Position numbers and translations under genes: made by a program | Origin: Planctomyces sp. SH-PL14 | GTDB lineage: Bacteria; Planctomycetota; Planctomycetia; Planctomycetales; Planctomycetaceae | Length of the DNA stretch: 64,000 nt | Assembly: GCF_001610835.1 (NCBI RefSeq) | Contig: NZ_CP011270.1 | Coordinates: 8,369,256 to 8,433,255 of the forward strand | Direction of reading: 5' to 3' | Shown here: one piece after another, positions 26,078-35,689 of the stretch | How positions within the stretch are numbered: position 1 is the first letter of the stretch | Layout: each line of letters opens with the position of its first letter | The notes under the pieces: generated by a model | What the model was told of the DNA's origin: nothing | Database searches by the model: none | The model's input: only the letters and a program-made list of their open reading frames with translations

Positions 26078-27379
26078 GTGCCGAAACCGAATAGGCGTGG
26101 TTTTCTGCTTGGGGCATGGAACGTCGTGAACGCAACCTCGACCACTGCTGCTCTGACGTCTGCGTTCGTTCGCGGGCGAATGGTCCTTGGCGTCCTCGGC
26201 CTCCTGGTCGTGACCGCTGCGGTCCCCGCGTCGGCCCAGGACGTTCCTGTCCTGCTTGAAGACGTGCTGAGCGCGCCGGCAGACGAAGATCCGCCGATGC
26301 CGCTCCTCTCCGGCAGCCTCTTCGAGGAAGAGATTCCGCAGTTCGACCTCTTTGAAACCGAGCCGGTCTCGGCCGAGTTCGCGGAGGAGATCCCGGCGAT
26401 CGGTCCCGAAGCCGGACCGGTGATGTCCGGCCCGCTCGTTCCGATGGCTCCGTCGGTCTGTCCGCCGACCGGTGGCGGCCCCGCATGCTGCCTCCGCGGG
26501 CGGGACCATGTCGGCGACCTGCTGTTCCACTCGGCGATGGGCCAGTGGCTCGCCAGCCGGGAACCGATTCTCGAGTGGCACAATCCGTTCTTCACCTGGA
26601 GCGACTGCTGGGTCATTCCGGCCTGCCGCTACCGGGACTACTGCCGCTGCCAGAGGAGTCTGCAGTTCGATGCGCCCGTCGGAGGGACGGGATACGGCGA
26701 CCGCTCGTTCGGCGATCATCTGCGGGCGATGCACTGTGCCATGCAGTGCAAGTGGGTGAACTTCCGTCCGGGGAGCCAGTACCTCCGCGGCTGCATGCCG
26801 GAGGGGTATTACCTGCTGCCGTTCATCCGGTCCGCGCCGAACATCGACTTCCATTCGGCTCCGCTGAATCCGGACATGGCTTCCGAATCGGCCGAGACGA
26901 ATACGCTGGAGGCCCGGGCCGCGGACGGCGACGCCTACAAGCCGATCACGATGGTTTCGGTCGACATTTCGCTCCCTGAAGGTTCGCTTCCGACGGACAC
27001 GGCGAAGGAGAGCTTCAGCAAGGTGACGCCGCGGATGCATGTTCCGGGGACAGGGCGGAACTGGTGTGCCGTAACCTTCCAGTGGAACGCGTCGCTGCTG
27101 AATCACCAGCCGCTCTACTTTGAGGACGTGAACCTGGAACGGCACGGATACTCGTGGGGCCTCGCGCAGCCGGCGGTGTCGGGGGCGAAGTTCATGGGGA
27201 CGGTGCTGGCGTTGCCGTACCTGATGACGGCGTATCCGCCGCACCTCAACCGGTATGATCTGGGGAATGCCCGGCCGGGAAGTCCGACGCCGTACGTTCA
27301 TCAGCGGGTGCCGCTGCACCTGGATGCGGTGCTGGTGGAGGCGGGTGTGATCGCCGGCTTGTATCTGCTGATTCCGTGA
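26078..27379 (+). CDS. Secreted Cys/aromatic-rich protein of unknown function
   Basis: The longest reading starts at a GTG (26078) and has 433 residues. The ATG at 26180 would start directly at the signal sequence MVLGVLGLLVVTAAVPASAQ, and an intermediate GTG at 26126 is also possible, so the start is uncertain. After an acidic Pro-rich segment comes a region with many Cys and aromatic residues: FFTWSDCWVIPACRYRDYC and HCAMQCKWVNFR. Near the end, NHQPLYFEDVNLERHGYSWG and FMGTVLALPYLMTAYPPHL look like a conserved core. I recall similar 'xPLYFExxNLERYG' text in planctomycete proteins, but no function is known to me. The many Cys suggest an extracytoplasmic, disulfide-stabilised protein. Confidence 0.75.
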   Translation: MPKPNRRGFLLGAWNVVNATSTTAALTSAFVRGRMVLGVLGLLVVTAAVPASAQDVPVLLEDVLSAPADEDPPMPLLSGSLFEEEIPQFDLFETEPVSAEFAEEIPAIGPEAGPVMSGPLVPMAPSVCPPTGGGPACCLRGRDHVGDLLFHSAMGQWLASREPILEWHNPFFTWSDCWVIPACRYRDYCRCQRSLQFDAPVGGTGYGDRSFGDHLRAMHCAMQCKWVNFRPGSQYLRGCMPEGYYLLPFIRSAPNIDFHSAPLNPDMASESAETNTLEARAADGDAYKPITMVSVDISLPEGSLPTDTAKESFSKVTPRMHVPGTGRNWCAVTFQWNASLLNHQPLYFEDVNLERHGYSWGLAQPAVSGAKFMGTVLALPYLMTAYPPHLNRYDLGNARPGSPTPYVHQRVPLHLDAVLVEAGVIAGLYLLIP

Positions 27380-27507
27380 TGGGCTGGACCGACAGGGACC
27401 GGGCATCGGAAGTGCCCCCCATCGTCAGGTTGCCCGTCCACCAATGTCTTGCGGCGCGGTCATCCCGCCCCCGTCGATCAGCGCGCGGGATCGCCTTCCC
27501 TGTCTCT

Positions 27508-27577
27508 GTGATCTCTGTCCCTCTGTGTTTTCTTCTTCCGGAAGGTTTTGAAACACGGAGACGCGGAGGACACGGAG
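27508..27577. repeat. Palindromic intergenic repeat, CACAGAGG family
   Basis: Both arms are present: TCTGTCCCTCTGTGTTTTCT and, after GGAAGG, TTGAAACACGGAGACGCGG then AGGACACGGAG. It sits in the 467-bp gap between the secreted protein and the kinase, and the rest of that gap holds nothing recognisable. Confidence 0.8.
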
Positions 27578-27846
27578 AAGAAGAGCAGAGAGAAGGGGCC
27601 GGCGCAGCCGTTCCCGGCACTGGGTTAAGTGTTGATCGGCCGCGGGGGCCGACGCCGCGGCTCGGCCGGAGCCTCGCTCTCCGCGGGGCTGCTCGCCACC
27701 GGCGGTCGCCCTGTTTTCTCCCTCCCGCGACGGCAAACTTTGACGCCGCGCAGAGACGAGAGGTATAGTCCAATGGTGTCTCGTGGGGTTCGGTCGCGCC
27801 GCTCGGTCCTCTGTCGCCCCGTCCCCGATCCTGTCCGGGGGTCTGC

Positions 27847-30800
27847 ATGTCCGATATCGACGTCGACGATCTGCCGAGCTTGAACGAACATGACTCGCTC
27901 AAGCGCGTCGGAAAGTACGTCATCCAGAAGAAGCTGGGTGCCGGTGGGATGGGGACCGTGTTCCTCGCCCTCGACGAAGACTTGAACCGCCCCGTGGCCC
28001 TCAAAGTGCTTCCCCGCGAGAAGGCGGAGAACCCGGTCCTCGTCAAACGCTTCAAGGCCGAGGCGCAGTCCGCGGCCCAGCTCCACCACCGGAACATCGT
28101 CGGCGTCTACGAGGCGGGACAGGCGGACGGGCTGCTCTACATCGCCCTCGAATACATCAACGGGACCGACGCGCTCGAACTCCTCCGCAGCCGCGGCGTC
28201 ATTCCGGTGAAGCGGTCGATCGAGATCGTCCGCGGCGTGGCCCAGGCGCTGCAACATGCGGCGGAACGGAACATCGTCCACCGCGACATCAAGCCGTCCA
28301 ACGTGATGATCTCCAAGGACGGGGACATCAAGCTGGCCGACATGGGGCTGGCCCGCTCCATCGACGCCGAGGCGGACACCGGCATCACCCGCGCCGGCAC
28401 GACGGTCGGGACGGTCGACTACATGGCCCCCGAGCAGGCCCGCAACAGCAAGGCGGCGGACGTCCGCAGCGACCTCTATTCGCTCGGCTGCACCTGGTAC
28501 CACCTGATCACCGGTCAGCCCCCGTTCGGTGACGGCGACATGGTCGCCAAGGTCCACGCCCACGCCGTCAAGCCGCCGCCGGATCCGCGGCGGCTGAACG
28601 ACCGGATTCCCGAGGCGATCGTGGCCGTCATCCAGCGGCTCATGTCGAAAAAGCCATTGGAGCGCTACCAAACCGCGCAGGAGCTGATCGACGATCTGGC
28701 GAACCCGAACCTACACCGCCAGGGGGTGACGAACGACGTCCTTGCCTCACTGCGGCATGAGCATGTTCCGAGCGCGATCGAAGACGAAGAGGAGGACGAA
28801 CCGCCGCCGTCCGCTGCGACCTCCCGGTCCGGAAAGTCCCGCTCAGGACCAGCCGCCCGCGCCGCCGAACCGGAATCGAACTCGGGTAGGAACAAATCGT
28901 CCTCGGCGAAGTCGCGGCCCAAAAGCACGTCGGCTTCGCGCCCCGCGGCGGGGGCGGGGGTGGGGGCGGCCTTCGAAGACATCGATGAGGATGAAGACGT
29001 CGGGGCCAAGAAGGCGAACCGACGCAAGACGGGGGGCGACCGGAGCCTTCCGGAGCGGATGGACGCCCCCAAGGAGACCGGCGGCGGGTTCTCGCAGATC
29101 TCGATCGACCCGGTCTTCTTCCAAATCGGCCTCGTTGCCCTGCTGATCGTGGCGGTCGTCGGGACCGTGACGTGGTATGTCCGCTCGATGAAGACGGACA
29201 ACATTGACGACCAGGGGAATCTGGCGGCCGCGCTGCAGCGGAAGGAGCTGAACGCCGCCCCCGAAGTCCCCACGGTCCAGCCGAACACGGCTCCAGCGCC
29301 GATGCCGGAACCGGAAAAGGTGGTGGAGCCCCCGAAGGCTCCGGAACTCAAGCTGACCGGCCCCAAGGACGACACCCCGTTCCCCGGAGTGCCGGAGGTA
29401 CAGCTCAGCAACAAGTCGATCTATCCGGCCTGGATCCCCTACACCCGCGGCTCCGCTCCGGAGGACGTCCCGGTTGTCAAGGTGCGACGGTTCCGGACCG
29501 GGTCCGGCGAGATCGCTTCGCTGGCGGCGCCCGGCAACAGGGACCGCGTCGTCTTCGAGTTTCAGGACGAAGGGCCGCACCGGATTCCGGTCGGGAGCCT
29601 GTCCTCGCTCAAGTGGGTCGGACTGCGGGGGAAGGACATCCGTCCGATCCTGGTGCTGGTGGGGAGCGTTGCCGAAGGAAAGGGGGCGCTCGGCTCCAAC
29701 CGCGGGGTCGTCAAACTCGAAGGGGTCGACCTGTTCTGGAACGCCCCCGAGGGGACAGCCGGAGCGGCGATCGCGATGCAGGGGGGAGAACTCCTCCTTC
29801 GCAACTCGACCCTGACGGTCTCGGGGAACCCGACGGCGCTCCTGGGTCTCAAGGGGCAGGCCGGCATCACGAGCCGCGCGGTCCTCGAAAACGTCGTCCT
29901 GCGGGGCGACGCCGGGGACGCGATCCGCATCGACGGTCCGGGTGTGGAACTGGTCGGCGGCAACGTCGCCTGCCTCACGCCGGGCGATTCGCTGACGGTC
30001 AATGCCGCGGAACGGGTCCCGCCGCCGCAGCCGCCGGGCGACCGGGTCATCCGGCTGTTCAACTCGACGTTCGTGACCGCCGGCCGCTTCCTCTCGGCGC
30101 GACATGACGGGACGAAGCCCCCCGCGGCGCTCGATGTCCGTCTCGGGCACACCGTCGCCGCGCTCGCCGGAGATCCGAAGTCGCCCGCCGGGGCGATCCG
30201 CGTCTCCAACTGGCCAGACAGCCCCGCCGATGCGGCGGACGATCCGCGCCCCCTGGCGTTCAAGCTGACGGGAGACACCTTCCGCCTCACCGGCTGGAAA
30301 GTCCTTACGGAACCCGCCTCCGGCAACGCGGTGACCGACGCCACGAGCTGGCGCCTCTACTGGATGCAGGCTCCTCCCTCGGAAACGTTCCTCCCGAGCC
30401 CGCCCGAGTCGTTCCAGAAGCTGCTGCCGCGGCACTCCGCAGAGTCGCAGGCGACCCTCGCGGCGGCGATCCAGTGGGCGGAGCGGGACGTGGCGGATCA
30501 GGTGATCGGCGCGAAGTTCGCCACCTTGCCGCATCCGACCGAAGGGCTGGCCGAGCATGTCGAGGCGTTCGCGAACCGCCCGACGATCGCGGCGCTTCCC
30601 GCCGGAGGACCGGAGACGCGGTTCGACCTCAAGAAGTCGCAGACCCTCGCACGGTTCCTCAGCAGTGAAGTCCCCGACGGAGCCCGCGTCGTGCTGTTCG
30701 GCGCCGGGGTCAAGTTCCTGGAGCCGGTCGCGCTGAAGAAGAAGACGCTCACGATCGTCTTCGAGCAGACCGAGGGGGCGCCGCTCGAACTCCAGCCGCA

Positions 30801-31731
30801 GTCGAAGAGCGGCAACGAGAAAGAAGGCCCCGAGGCCTGGATCACGCTGTCCGAGGGGGCCAGGGTCGAGATCATCGGAGGACGGTTCAATCTCCTGCAC
30901 TCCCGTGGGAAGCAGCACCCCAAGAGCTTCGCGCGGGTCAGCGGCGGCACGCTCATCCTGACGCGGTGCGACATCGAAGGATCGCAGTCGGCCGAGGCTC
31001 CGGCACTGCCGCTCGTCGGGGCCGCGGATTCCGGCGACTCGCGGATTCTCGTCCGGGAAAGCCTCGTCCGGGGGAAGGGACCGACTGTCCTCCTGGGCGC
31101 GCCCAAGAGCACGGTCATCGTCCATCAGTCGGTGCTGCTGACTCCCGGCAACGCGATCGAAGTCGCCCAGGACGTGACGGGAAGCGTACTCTCGCTCGAC
31201 GCGGCCACCATCTCGGCGGGAACCAATGCCATTCGGCTGGCGGCCGACCTCAAGGGGGACGCCCGGATCTTCAGCGCGGACTCCCTGTTCATCCCGCCGA
31301 CTGCGGATGGGGGGATGCTCGTTCAGGATGACGCCAGCGCGGCCGGGAAGTCGATCCTCTGGTGGGGACGGGCCAACGCCTACTCCGGCCGCCTCAAAGG
31401 GTTCCTTTCGTCGACGCAGATTCCGGCCAGCCCGGACTTCGAGGAGACCTGGACCAAGGTCTGGGGAGCGGGGCGCGATCTCCGTCCCGCCACCGGCCTG
31501 GAGGCGGTCGTCCTGGCGAGTCCGCTCGGCAAGCTGTCGGATCTCCAGCCCGAAGACTTTCAACTGAATCCGACCTGCCTGGCAGCGGGATGGAGCGAAT
31601 CGGGCGACGCCGCAGGCGCGGATCCGAAGAAGGTCGGAGTTCCGGCCTCGGCCGTGGCGGCCACGCCGACCGGGTCGTCCAAGACGTCTCCTGCCAATCC
31701 GCCGGGGAAGAAACCGACGTCGGGTTTCTGA
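27847..31731 (+). CDS. Transmembrane Ser/Thr protein kinase with a large C-terminal extracytoplasmic domain
   Basis: This 1294-residue PknB-type kinase phosphorylates Ser/Thr residues. The kinase domain covers about residues 18-290: the Gly-loop LGAGGMGTVFLA, the ATP Lys in VALKVLP, the catalytic loop HRDIKPSN at 145-152, and VGTVDYMAPEQARN. The metal-binding triplet is DMG (165-167) in place of DFG, a tolerated variant. An acidic, Ser/Lys-rich linker leads to one membrane helix (about 425-446). The remaining 850 residues contain phrases such as GVVKLEGVDLFWN, LLRNSTLTVSGN, LENVVLRGDAGDAIRIDG and TLILTRCDIEGS. These look like repeated beta-strands of a parallel beta-helix or pectate-lyase-like fold. 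This may sense an outside ligand, but no partner is visible. It stands alone. Confidence 0.9.
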   Translation: MSDIDVDDLPSLNEHDSLKRVGKYVIQKKLGAGGMGTVFLALDEDLNRPVALKVLPREKAENPVLVKRFKAEAQSAAQLHHRNIVGVYEAGQADGLLYIALEYINGTDALELLRSRGVIPVKRSIEIVRGVAQALQHAAERNIVHRDIKPSNVMISKDGDIKLADMGLARSIDAEADTGITRAGTTVGTVDYMAPEQARNSKAADVRSDLYSLGCTWYHLITGQPPFGDGDMVAKVHAHAVKPPPDPRRLNDRIPEAIVAVIQRLMSKKPLERYQTAQELIDDLANPNLHRQGVTNDVLASLRHEHVPSAIEDEEEDEPPPSAATSRSGKSRSGPAARAAEPESNSGRNKSSSAKSRPKSTSASRPAAGAGVGAAFEDIDEDEDVGAKKANRRKTGGDRSLPERMDAPKETGGGFSQISIDPVFFQIGLVALLIVAVVGTVTWYVRSMKTDNIDDQGNLAAALQRKELNAAPEVPTVQPNTAPAPMPEPEKVVEPPKAPELKLTGPKDDTPFPGVPEVQLSNKSIYPAWIPYTRGSAPEDVPVVKVRRFRTGSGEIASLAAPGNRDRVVFEFQDEGPHRIPVGSLSSLKWVGLRGKDIRPILVLVGSVAEGKGALGSNRGVVKLEGVDLFWNAPEGTAGAAIAMQGGELLLRNSTLTVSGNPTALLGLKGQAGITSRAVLENVVLRGDAGDAIRIDGPGVELVGGNVACLTPGDSLTVNAAERVPPPQPPGDRVIRLFNSTFVTAGRFLSARHDGTKPPAALDVRLGHTVAALAGDPKSPAGAIRVSNWPDSPADAADDPRPLAFKLTGDTFRLTGWKVLTEPASGNAVTDATSWRLYWMQAPPSETFLPSPPESFQKLLPRHSAESQATLAAAIQWAERDVADQVIGAKFATLPHPTEGLAEHVEAFANRPTIAALPAGGPETRFDLKKSQTLARFLSSEVPDGARVVLFGAGVKFLEPVALKKKTLTIVFEQTEGAPLELQPQSKSGNEKEGPEAWITLSEGARVEIIGGRFNLLHSRGKQHPKSFARVSGGTLILTRCDIEGSQSAEAPALPLVGAADSGDSRILVRESLVRGKGPTVLLGAPKSTVIVHQSVLLTPGNAIEVAQDVTGSVLSLDAATISAGTNAIRLAADLKGDARIFSADSLFIPPTADGGMLVQDDASAAGKSILWWGRANAYSGRLKGFLSSTQIPASPDFEETWTKVWGAGRDLRPATGLEAVVLASPLGKLSDLQPEDFQLNPTCLAAGWSESGDAAGADPKKVGVPASAVAATPTGSSKTSPANPPGKKPTSGF

Positions 31732-32231
31732 AGGTCCGGCGGATGGCGGCAAGTGCCGGCGGGTTGTTAAACACCAAGGCACCAAGGGGAGCACCAAGAG
31801 CACGAAGTTGTCCTCTCACGGAGGAGATTCTTTGTGGCTTGGTGTTTCGCTTTTTGATCCGTTCCCGGACGGTTCTTCGCGGGCAGCCGGACGCAATTGA
31901 GGTCCCGCGCTTCCCTGGCGTACGCACTCGGGTGGGCGGTTTGGCCGTCGTAGCCCGCGGCCTGATCTCCGGCGCGGGTGTTGCCTGTCCAGCGGACGGG
32001 CGAGTCTTCCGGGGGCCTCAACCGGCAGAGAATTGCCTCGCCGTTTCCGGAGGGCCCCGCCCCGAGTCCTTGCATTTTGTGGACGTCAAGGGCAACATTC
32101 CTTGTGTGGCCACCTGCCGCATCCCTTCAAGTTCGACCGACTCGGCCTGCCCCACCTGACGCCGTCTTCCTCTCCGGTACGACGGCCACTTCGCTCCCCA
32201 TCGTCTTCCGCCCTCCCGCCTACCTCCCGCT
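31732..32231. other. Rho leader and repeat region of about 500 bp
   Basis: No gene is seen. A palindromic repeat of the CACCAAG family lies at 31765-31850. The remaining 380 bp upstream of rho are gene-free and may hold its promoter and leader. No known riboswitch or attenuator structure was recognised. Confidence 0.5.
31765..31850. repeat. Palindromic intergenic repeat, CACCAAG family
   Basis: The left arm has GTTAAACACCAAGGCACCAA and the right arm has TTTGTGGCTTGGTGTTTC, so the ends are inverted. Related copies are at 36190-36295 and 44175-44278. Confidence 0.85.
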
Positions 32232-33749
32232 ATGCCACGTCCCGCCAATTCCGGATCGCGCACGCCCCGTCCCGAAATGGGCTCCTTCGACCGCAACACG
32301 CCTCCCATTCGCCGCCGCGCGGGTGAAGGTGGCGGCGGCGCCGACCCGAACGACTTTGGCGGAGACATCGCGGACGATCCCCGCTCCCAGACGATCGACC
32401 GCTCAGAGCTTCCACAGGACGATGAAGAGGACCTGTCCGACATCTACAACCCGTCGGACGTCCGGTACGAGGAGGTCAAGAAGAGCGAAATCAACATCGC
32501 CAACCTTCAACGGATGACGATGAAGGAGCTGCTCGACCTCGCCCGCAACGAGAAGGTCAGCGAATACACGGGGCTCAAGAAGCAGGACCTCATCTTCCGC
32601 ATCCTGAAGGAGCGGACCAAGATGAACGGCCTGATGTTCGGCGAGGGGACGCTCGAGATCCTGCCCGACGGCTTCGGGTTCCTCCGCAGCCCGGACTATC
32701 ACTACCTCCCCTGTCCGGACGACATCTACGTCTCGCCGAGCCAGATCCGCCGATTCGGCCTCCGCAAGGGGGCGACCGTCGCCGGCCAGATCCGGCCTCC
32801 CAAGGAGAACGAGCGGTATTTCGCCCTCCTGCGGGTCGAGGCGATCAACGGCGAGGACCCGAACGTCCTGCCGGACAAGGTCCCGTTCGACGACCTGACC
32901 CCGTTCCATCCGAAGGAGCGGCTGACGCTCGCTTCGGAATCGGCGGACATGAGCACCCGCGTGGTCGATATGGTCGCACCGATCGGGTTCGGCCAGCGGG
33001 GGCTGATCGTTTCGCCTCCGAAGGCGGGCAAGACGATCCTGCTGCAGCAGCTGGCGAAGGCGGTCCTCAAGAACCATCCGGACGTGTACGTCATCGTACT
33101 GCTCATCGACGAGCGGCCCGAAGAAGTAACCGACATGGAGCGGCAGGTCAAAGCGCCCAACTGCGAAGTCATTTCCAGCACGTTCGACGAGCCCGCCAGC
33201 CGGCACATCCAGGTCTCGGAGATGGTGTCCGAGAAGGCCAAGCGGATGGTCGAGTACGGCCACAACGTGGTGATCTTCCTCGACTCGATCACGCGGCTGG
33301 CCCGGGCCTACAACACCGAATGTCCGAACTCCGGGAAGATCCTCTCCGGGGGGATCGACGCGAGTGCGCTGCAGCATCCGAAGCGGTTCTTCGGCGCGGC
33401 CCGCGCGGTGGAAGAAGGGGGCTCGCTGACGATCATCGCGACGGCCCTCGTCGACACCGGCTCGAAGATGGACGACGTCATCTTTGAAGAGTTCAAGGGG
33501 ACGGGGAACACCGAGCTGCATCTGGACCGGCGGATGGTCGAGAAGCGGGTGTGGCCGGCGGTGGATGTGAACCGTTCCGGGACCCGTCGTGAAGAGTTGC
33601 TGATGGGTGAGGAGGAGCTCAAGCGGGTCTGGATTCTTCGTCGTGTTTTGAACGACATGAATCCGGTGGAGGCGATGGAACTGTTGACGAGCCGGATGCG
33701 GCGGACGAAGTCGAACGATGAGTTTCTGATGACGATGAATCTGACCTGA
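32232..33749 (+). CDS. rho: Transcription termination factor Rho
   Basis: This hexameric RNA helicase ends transcription at Rho-dependent sites. It has 505 residues. An N-terminal extension of about 80 acidic and Pro/Gly-rich residues precedes the Rho-N helical domain ([19 protein letters not shown]). The cold-shock RNA-binding fold follows, with [15 protein letters not shown] and [17 protein letters not shown]. The ATPase core has Walker A PPKAGKT (262-268), Walker [17 protein letters not shown], the Q-loop region [20 protein letters not shown] and the R-loop [20 protein letters not shown]. The extension differs from E. coli Rho but is common outside the gammaproteobacteria. The gene ends about 30 bp before the right end of repeat copy 6. 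Confidence 0.98.
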   Translation: MPRPANSGSRTPRPEMGSFDRNTPPIRRRAGEGGGGADPNDFGGDIADDPRSQTIDRSELPQDDEEDLSDIYNPSDVRYEEVKKSEINIANLQRMTMKELLDLARNEKVSEYTGLKKQDLIFRILKERTKMNGLMFGEGTLEILPDGFGFLRSPDYHYLPCPDDIYVSPSQIRRFGLRKGATVAGQIRPPKENERYFALLRVEAINGEDPNVLPDKVPFDDLTPFHPKERLTLASESADMSTRVVDMVAPIGFGQRGLIVSPPKAGKTILLQQLAKAVLKNHPDVYVIVLLIDERPEEVTDMERQVKAPNCEVISSTFDEPASRHIQVSEMVSEKAKRMVEYGHNVVIFLDSITRLARAYNTECPNSGKILSGGIDASALQHPKRFFGAARAVEEGGSLTIIATALVDTGSKMDDVIFEEFKGTGNTELHLDRRMVEKRVWPAVDVNRSGTRREELLMGEEELKRVWILRRVLNDMNPVEAMELLTSRMRRTKSNDEFLMTMNLT

Positions 33750-33778
33750 GCGCCGAAGCGGCGGCGGCTCAGCACCTC

Positions 33779-34098
33779 ACCGGGTCCAGGGGCACCCTGG
33801 TGGGGGATGCAAGGGGGCAACGCCCCTTTGCCCGCCGGAGGCTTGGCCGTCGGGGGATATCTGAAGGAGTGAGTGTCCAAACGCGGACACCATGTCGTAT
33901 GCCCCCTCACCAACCCGCGGGGATCCCAAAGCGAGCGGTGAGTCCTCAACGCCGCTTCCACAAAAGGGTGTCCTTTACATACCACGGTTCCTCATTGAAG
34001 CGCCTCCGGCGGCAAGGGGTTGCCCCCTTGACCCCAGCCGCCGTGGCATATTGGGTTTGAGCTATGGAAGCCGTGCCGGCTGGGACACGGTTTGACCC
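33779..34098 (-). repeat. 330-bp intergenic element, copy 6 (full length, reverse)
   Basis: This copy is in the convergent gap between rho and the LolA-like gene. Its left end, read as AACCGTGTCCCAGCCGGC and TAGCTCAAACCCAA, faces the LolA-like stop, with a terminator hairpin in between. The core stem GTGTCC/GGACAC is intact, and the right end is CCAGGGTGCCCCTGG. Confidence 0.9.
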
Positions 34099-34103
34099 AA
34101 AAC

Positions 34104-34140
34104 GAACGAGGCCCGCCAGAAGCGGGCCTCGTCTCATTTT
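34104..34140. terminator. Probably bidirectional terminator between rho and the LolA-like gene
   Basis: A 10-bp perfect stem CGAGGCCCGC/GCGGGCCTCG surrounds a five-base loop. The + side is followed by TCTCATTTTC and the minus side by TTCGTTTTG. It could serve both convergent genes. Confidence 0.75.
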
Positions 34141-34145
34141 CTGAT

Positions 34146-35378
34146 TCACTCGGCCGGTGGAGCCGGCGGCGGCATCTCCATCCGCCGATAGTCACCCAGC
34201 TCCGGTGCCCAGGTCTTCTGAGCGACTTCCGGCTGGTTGATTTGCTCGTACAGGAAGACGTGGACGATCTCCAGATCCCCCGAAGGCCCCACGAACTTCG
34301 TCGCCTTCGTCAGGTGCGTCTGCGGATCGATGATCACCATCATCTCCGAGAGCTGCCGGCGAGCCGACGGCTCGGCGGGGAGGCACTGCAGGACAACATG
34401 CTGCTCGTCCGCCCGCAGGACGCTGAGCTGGAACCGCTCCTTGAGGTCCTTCACATTGACGTCGACGACGCACGGCAGAGCCACCTGCGGCTGGGTAATC
34501 CCGGCCCACACATTGTCCCACGAGCCGACGACCCGCTGGATCCCCGCGTCCTGACGCGGCACTTCCAGCGTCTGGAGCGTCCGGTACTTGTCATCGGCAA
34601 CCGTCACCGACATCCCGTCCCACACGAGCGATTCCGGGGCGTCCGTGCGGAGCGTGAACCGCTGGCCGTCCGTCCCGATGATCTTGCTCTCCGTCCCGAC
34701 AGGGATCGGAGCCGGCTGGATGCGGTACATCCCGGTGTTCGGAGCGACGAAGACGAACCGGCCGACCGCGCGGGTTTCGAGGTTGAACGCCCGGTCGTAA
34801 CGATACCGCTCGAACGAGAGCTTCAGGTTCTGAATGGAGGCGGTGCTCTTCTGCCACTTCTCGAGGACCTGATTGAGCTCGGGGCTGATCCCCGACTCAG
34901 CCGCCACCTGGTCGACACGGACGTTCGACACGAGGCGGATCGGGCTGTGCTGCTCCTTCCGGTCCGCCACCGTGACGGGGAGGTCGCAGAACCGCAGGTC
35001 GTCGATGTCTCCCGTGGCGCGGGAGAGGGTGAGCTCGATCGGACCGACGAACAGGGCCTCCGCCTTGTCGCGGGGCATGGCCCGCAGGACAACGAACTGC
35101 GGCGACTCGGACGCAATCGTCCACTCGAAGCGGTGCTCGAGGGCGTCGCGGGAGACGGGGCCGAGGAGGTCCGCGGCCACGGTCAGCCGGGAGTCGGTCA
35201 GGTCGCTCCCGTATGCCTTGCGGACTTCGGCGTGCGTCGGACGCCACAAGGGAGCGGAAACTTTTTCGAGCGCCCGCAGGACGGTCGAAGACGTGAGCTT
35301 GGAATCGGCCCGGAGAGCGGTGAGCGTGCAGCTCAGAACCGCCAGCGTGACAACGGGCAACAGACGTCGGCCTTCCAT
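34146..35378 (-). CDS. Secreted LolA-like protein (TIGR03009-type)
   Basis: The ATG at 35378 has GGGAG 7 nt upstream and gives 410 residues. The N-terminal sequence MEGRRLLPVVTLAVLSCTLT followed by ALRAD is a signal peptide. The C-terminal half, from about residue 180, reads KSTASIQNLKLSFERYRYD, GRFVFVAPNTGMYRIQ, KIIGTDGQRFTL and MMVIIDPQTHLTKATKF. This follows the pattern of LolA/LolB-like lipoprotein-carrier folds found in the planctomycete TIGR03009 domain. The N-terminal half is of unknown fold. A role in handling lipids or lipoproteins in the periplasm is an inference. No lol genes lie nearby. Confidence 0.65.
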   Translation of the reverse strand: MEGRRLLPVVTLAVLSCTLTALRADSKLTSSTVLRALEKVSAPLWRPTHAEVRKAYGSDLTDSRLTVAADLLGPVSRDALEHRFEWTIASESPQFVVLRAMPRDKAEALFVGPIELTLSRATGDIDDLRFCDLPVTVADRKEQHSPIRLVSNVRVDQVAAESGISPELNQVLEKWQKSTASIQNLKLSFERYRYDRAFNLETRAVGRFVFVAPNTGMYRIQPAPIPVGTESKIIGTDGQRFTLRTDAPESLVWDGMSVTVADDKYRTLQTLEVPRQDAGIQRVVGSWDNVWAGITQPQVALPCVVDVNVKDLKERFQLSVLRADEQHVVLQCLPAEPSARRQLSEMMVIIDPQTHLTKATKFVGPSGDLEIVHVFLYEQINQPEVAQKTWAPELGDYRRMEMPPPAPPAE

Positions 35379-35689
35379 GGCAATACTCCCGGCTCCGCAG
35401 CCGAAACAGGAGCCGCTCTCAACAAAGCAGGCTCCAACATCGATCCAGTCGGATTGAGGCGGGGATTCTAGGAGGACTTCCGGAGTTTCGTGAAGGCGAA
35501 ATGGCGCCTGGGACGACCTCCCCTGTTTTTTGACTTCGACTCCGGCTCGATCCCGTGGAGACTTTCTTCGTCCGAACATGTTAACTTTGAGGAGACGGGG
35601 GACACCGGCCTGGTGAAACCGGTTGAAGTCGCCCAAGTCTGCCTGGGCGAAACAGATTGCCCGTCCTACCTGCCCTTCCAGAGCCGCCG
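35379..35689. other. Divergent intergenic region of about 310 bp
   Basis: No gene is seen. The stretch 35590-35670 contains two short hairpin-capable words (ACCGGCCTGGTGAAACCGGT and GCCCAAGTCTGCCTGGGC) that might form a leader structure for the next + strand gene. It does not match a riboswitch I know. Confidence 0.35.

Noticed and set aside
28843-31803. A 986-codon open frame on the minus strand under the kinase gene
   Set aside because: It is a mirror of the kinase codons in high-GC DNA. The + strand has kinase motifs in perfect order. The minus product is Arg/Gly-rich with no recognisable domain.
35590-35670. Possible riboswitch or leader RNA before the 163-aa protein
   Set aside because: Two short hairpins are present, but nothing matches the conserved parts of any riboswitch class I know.
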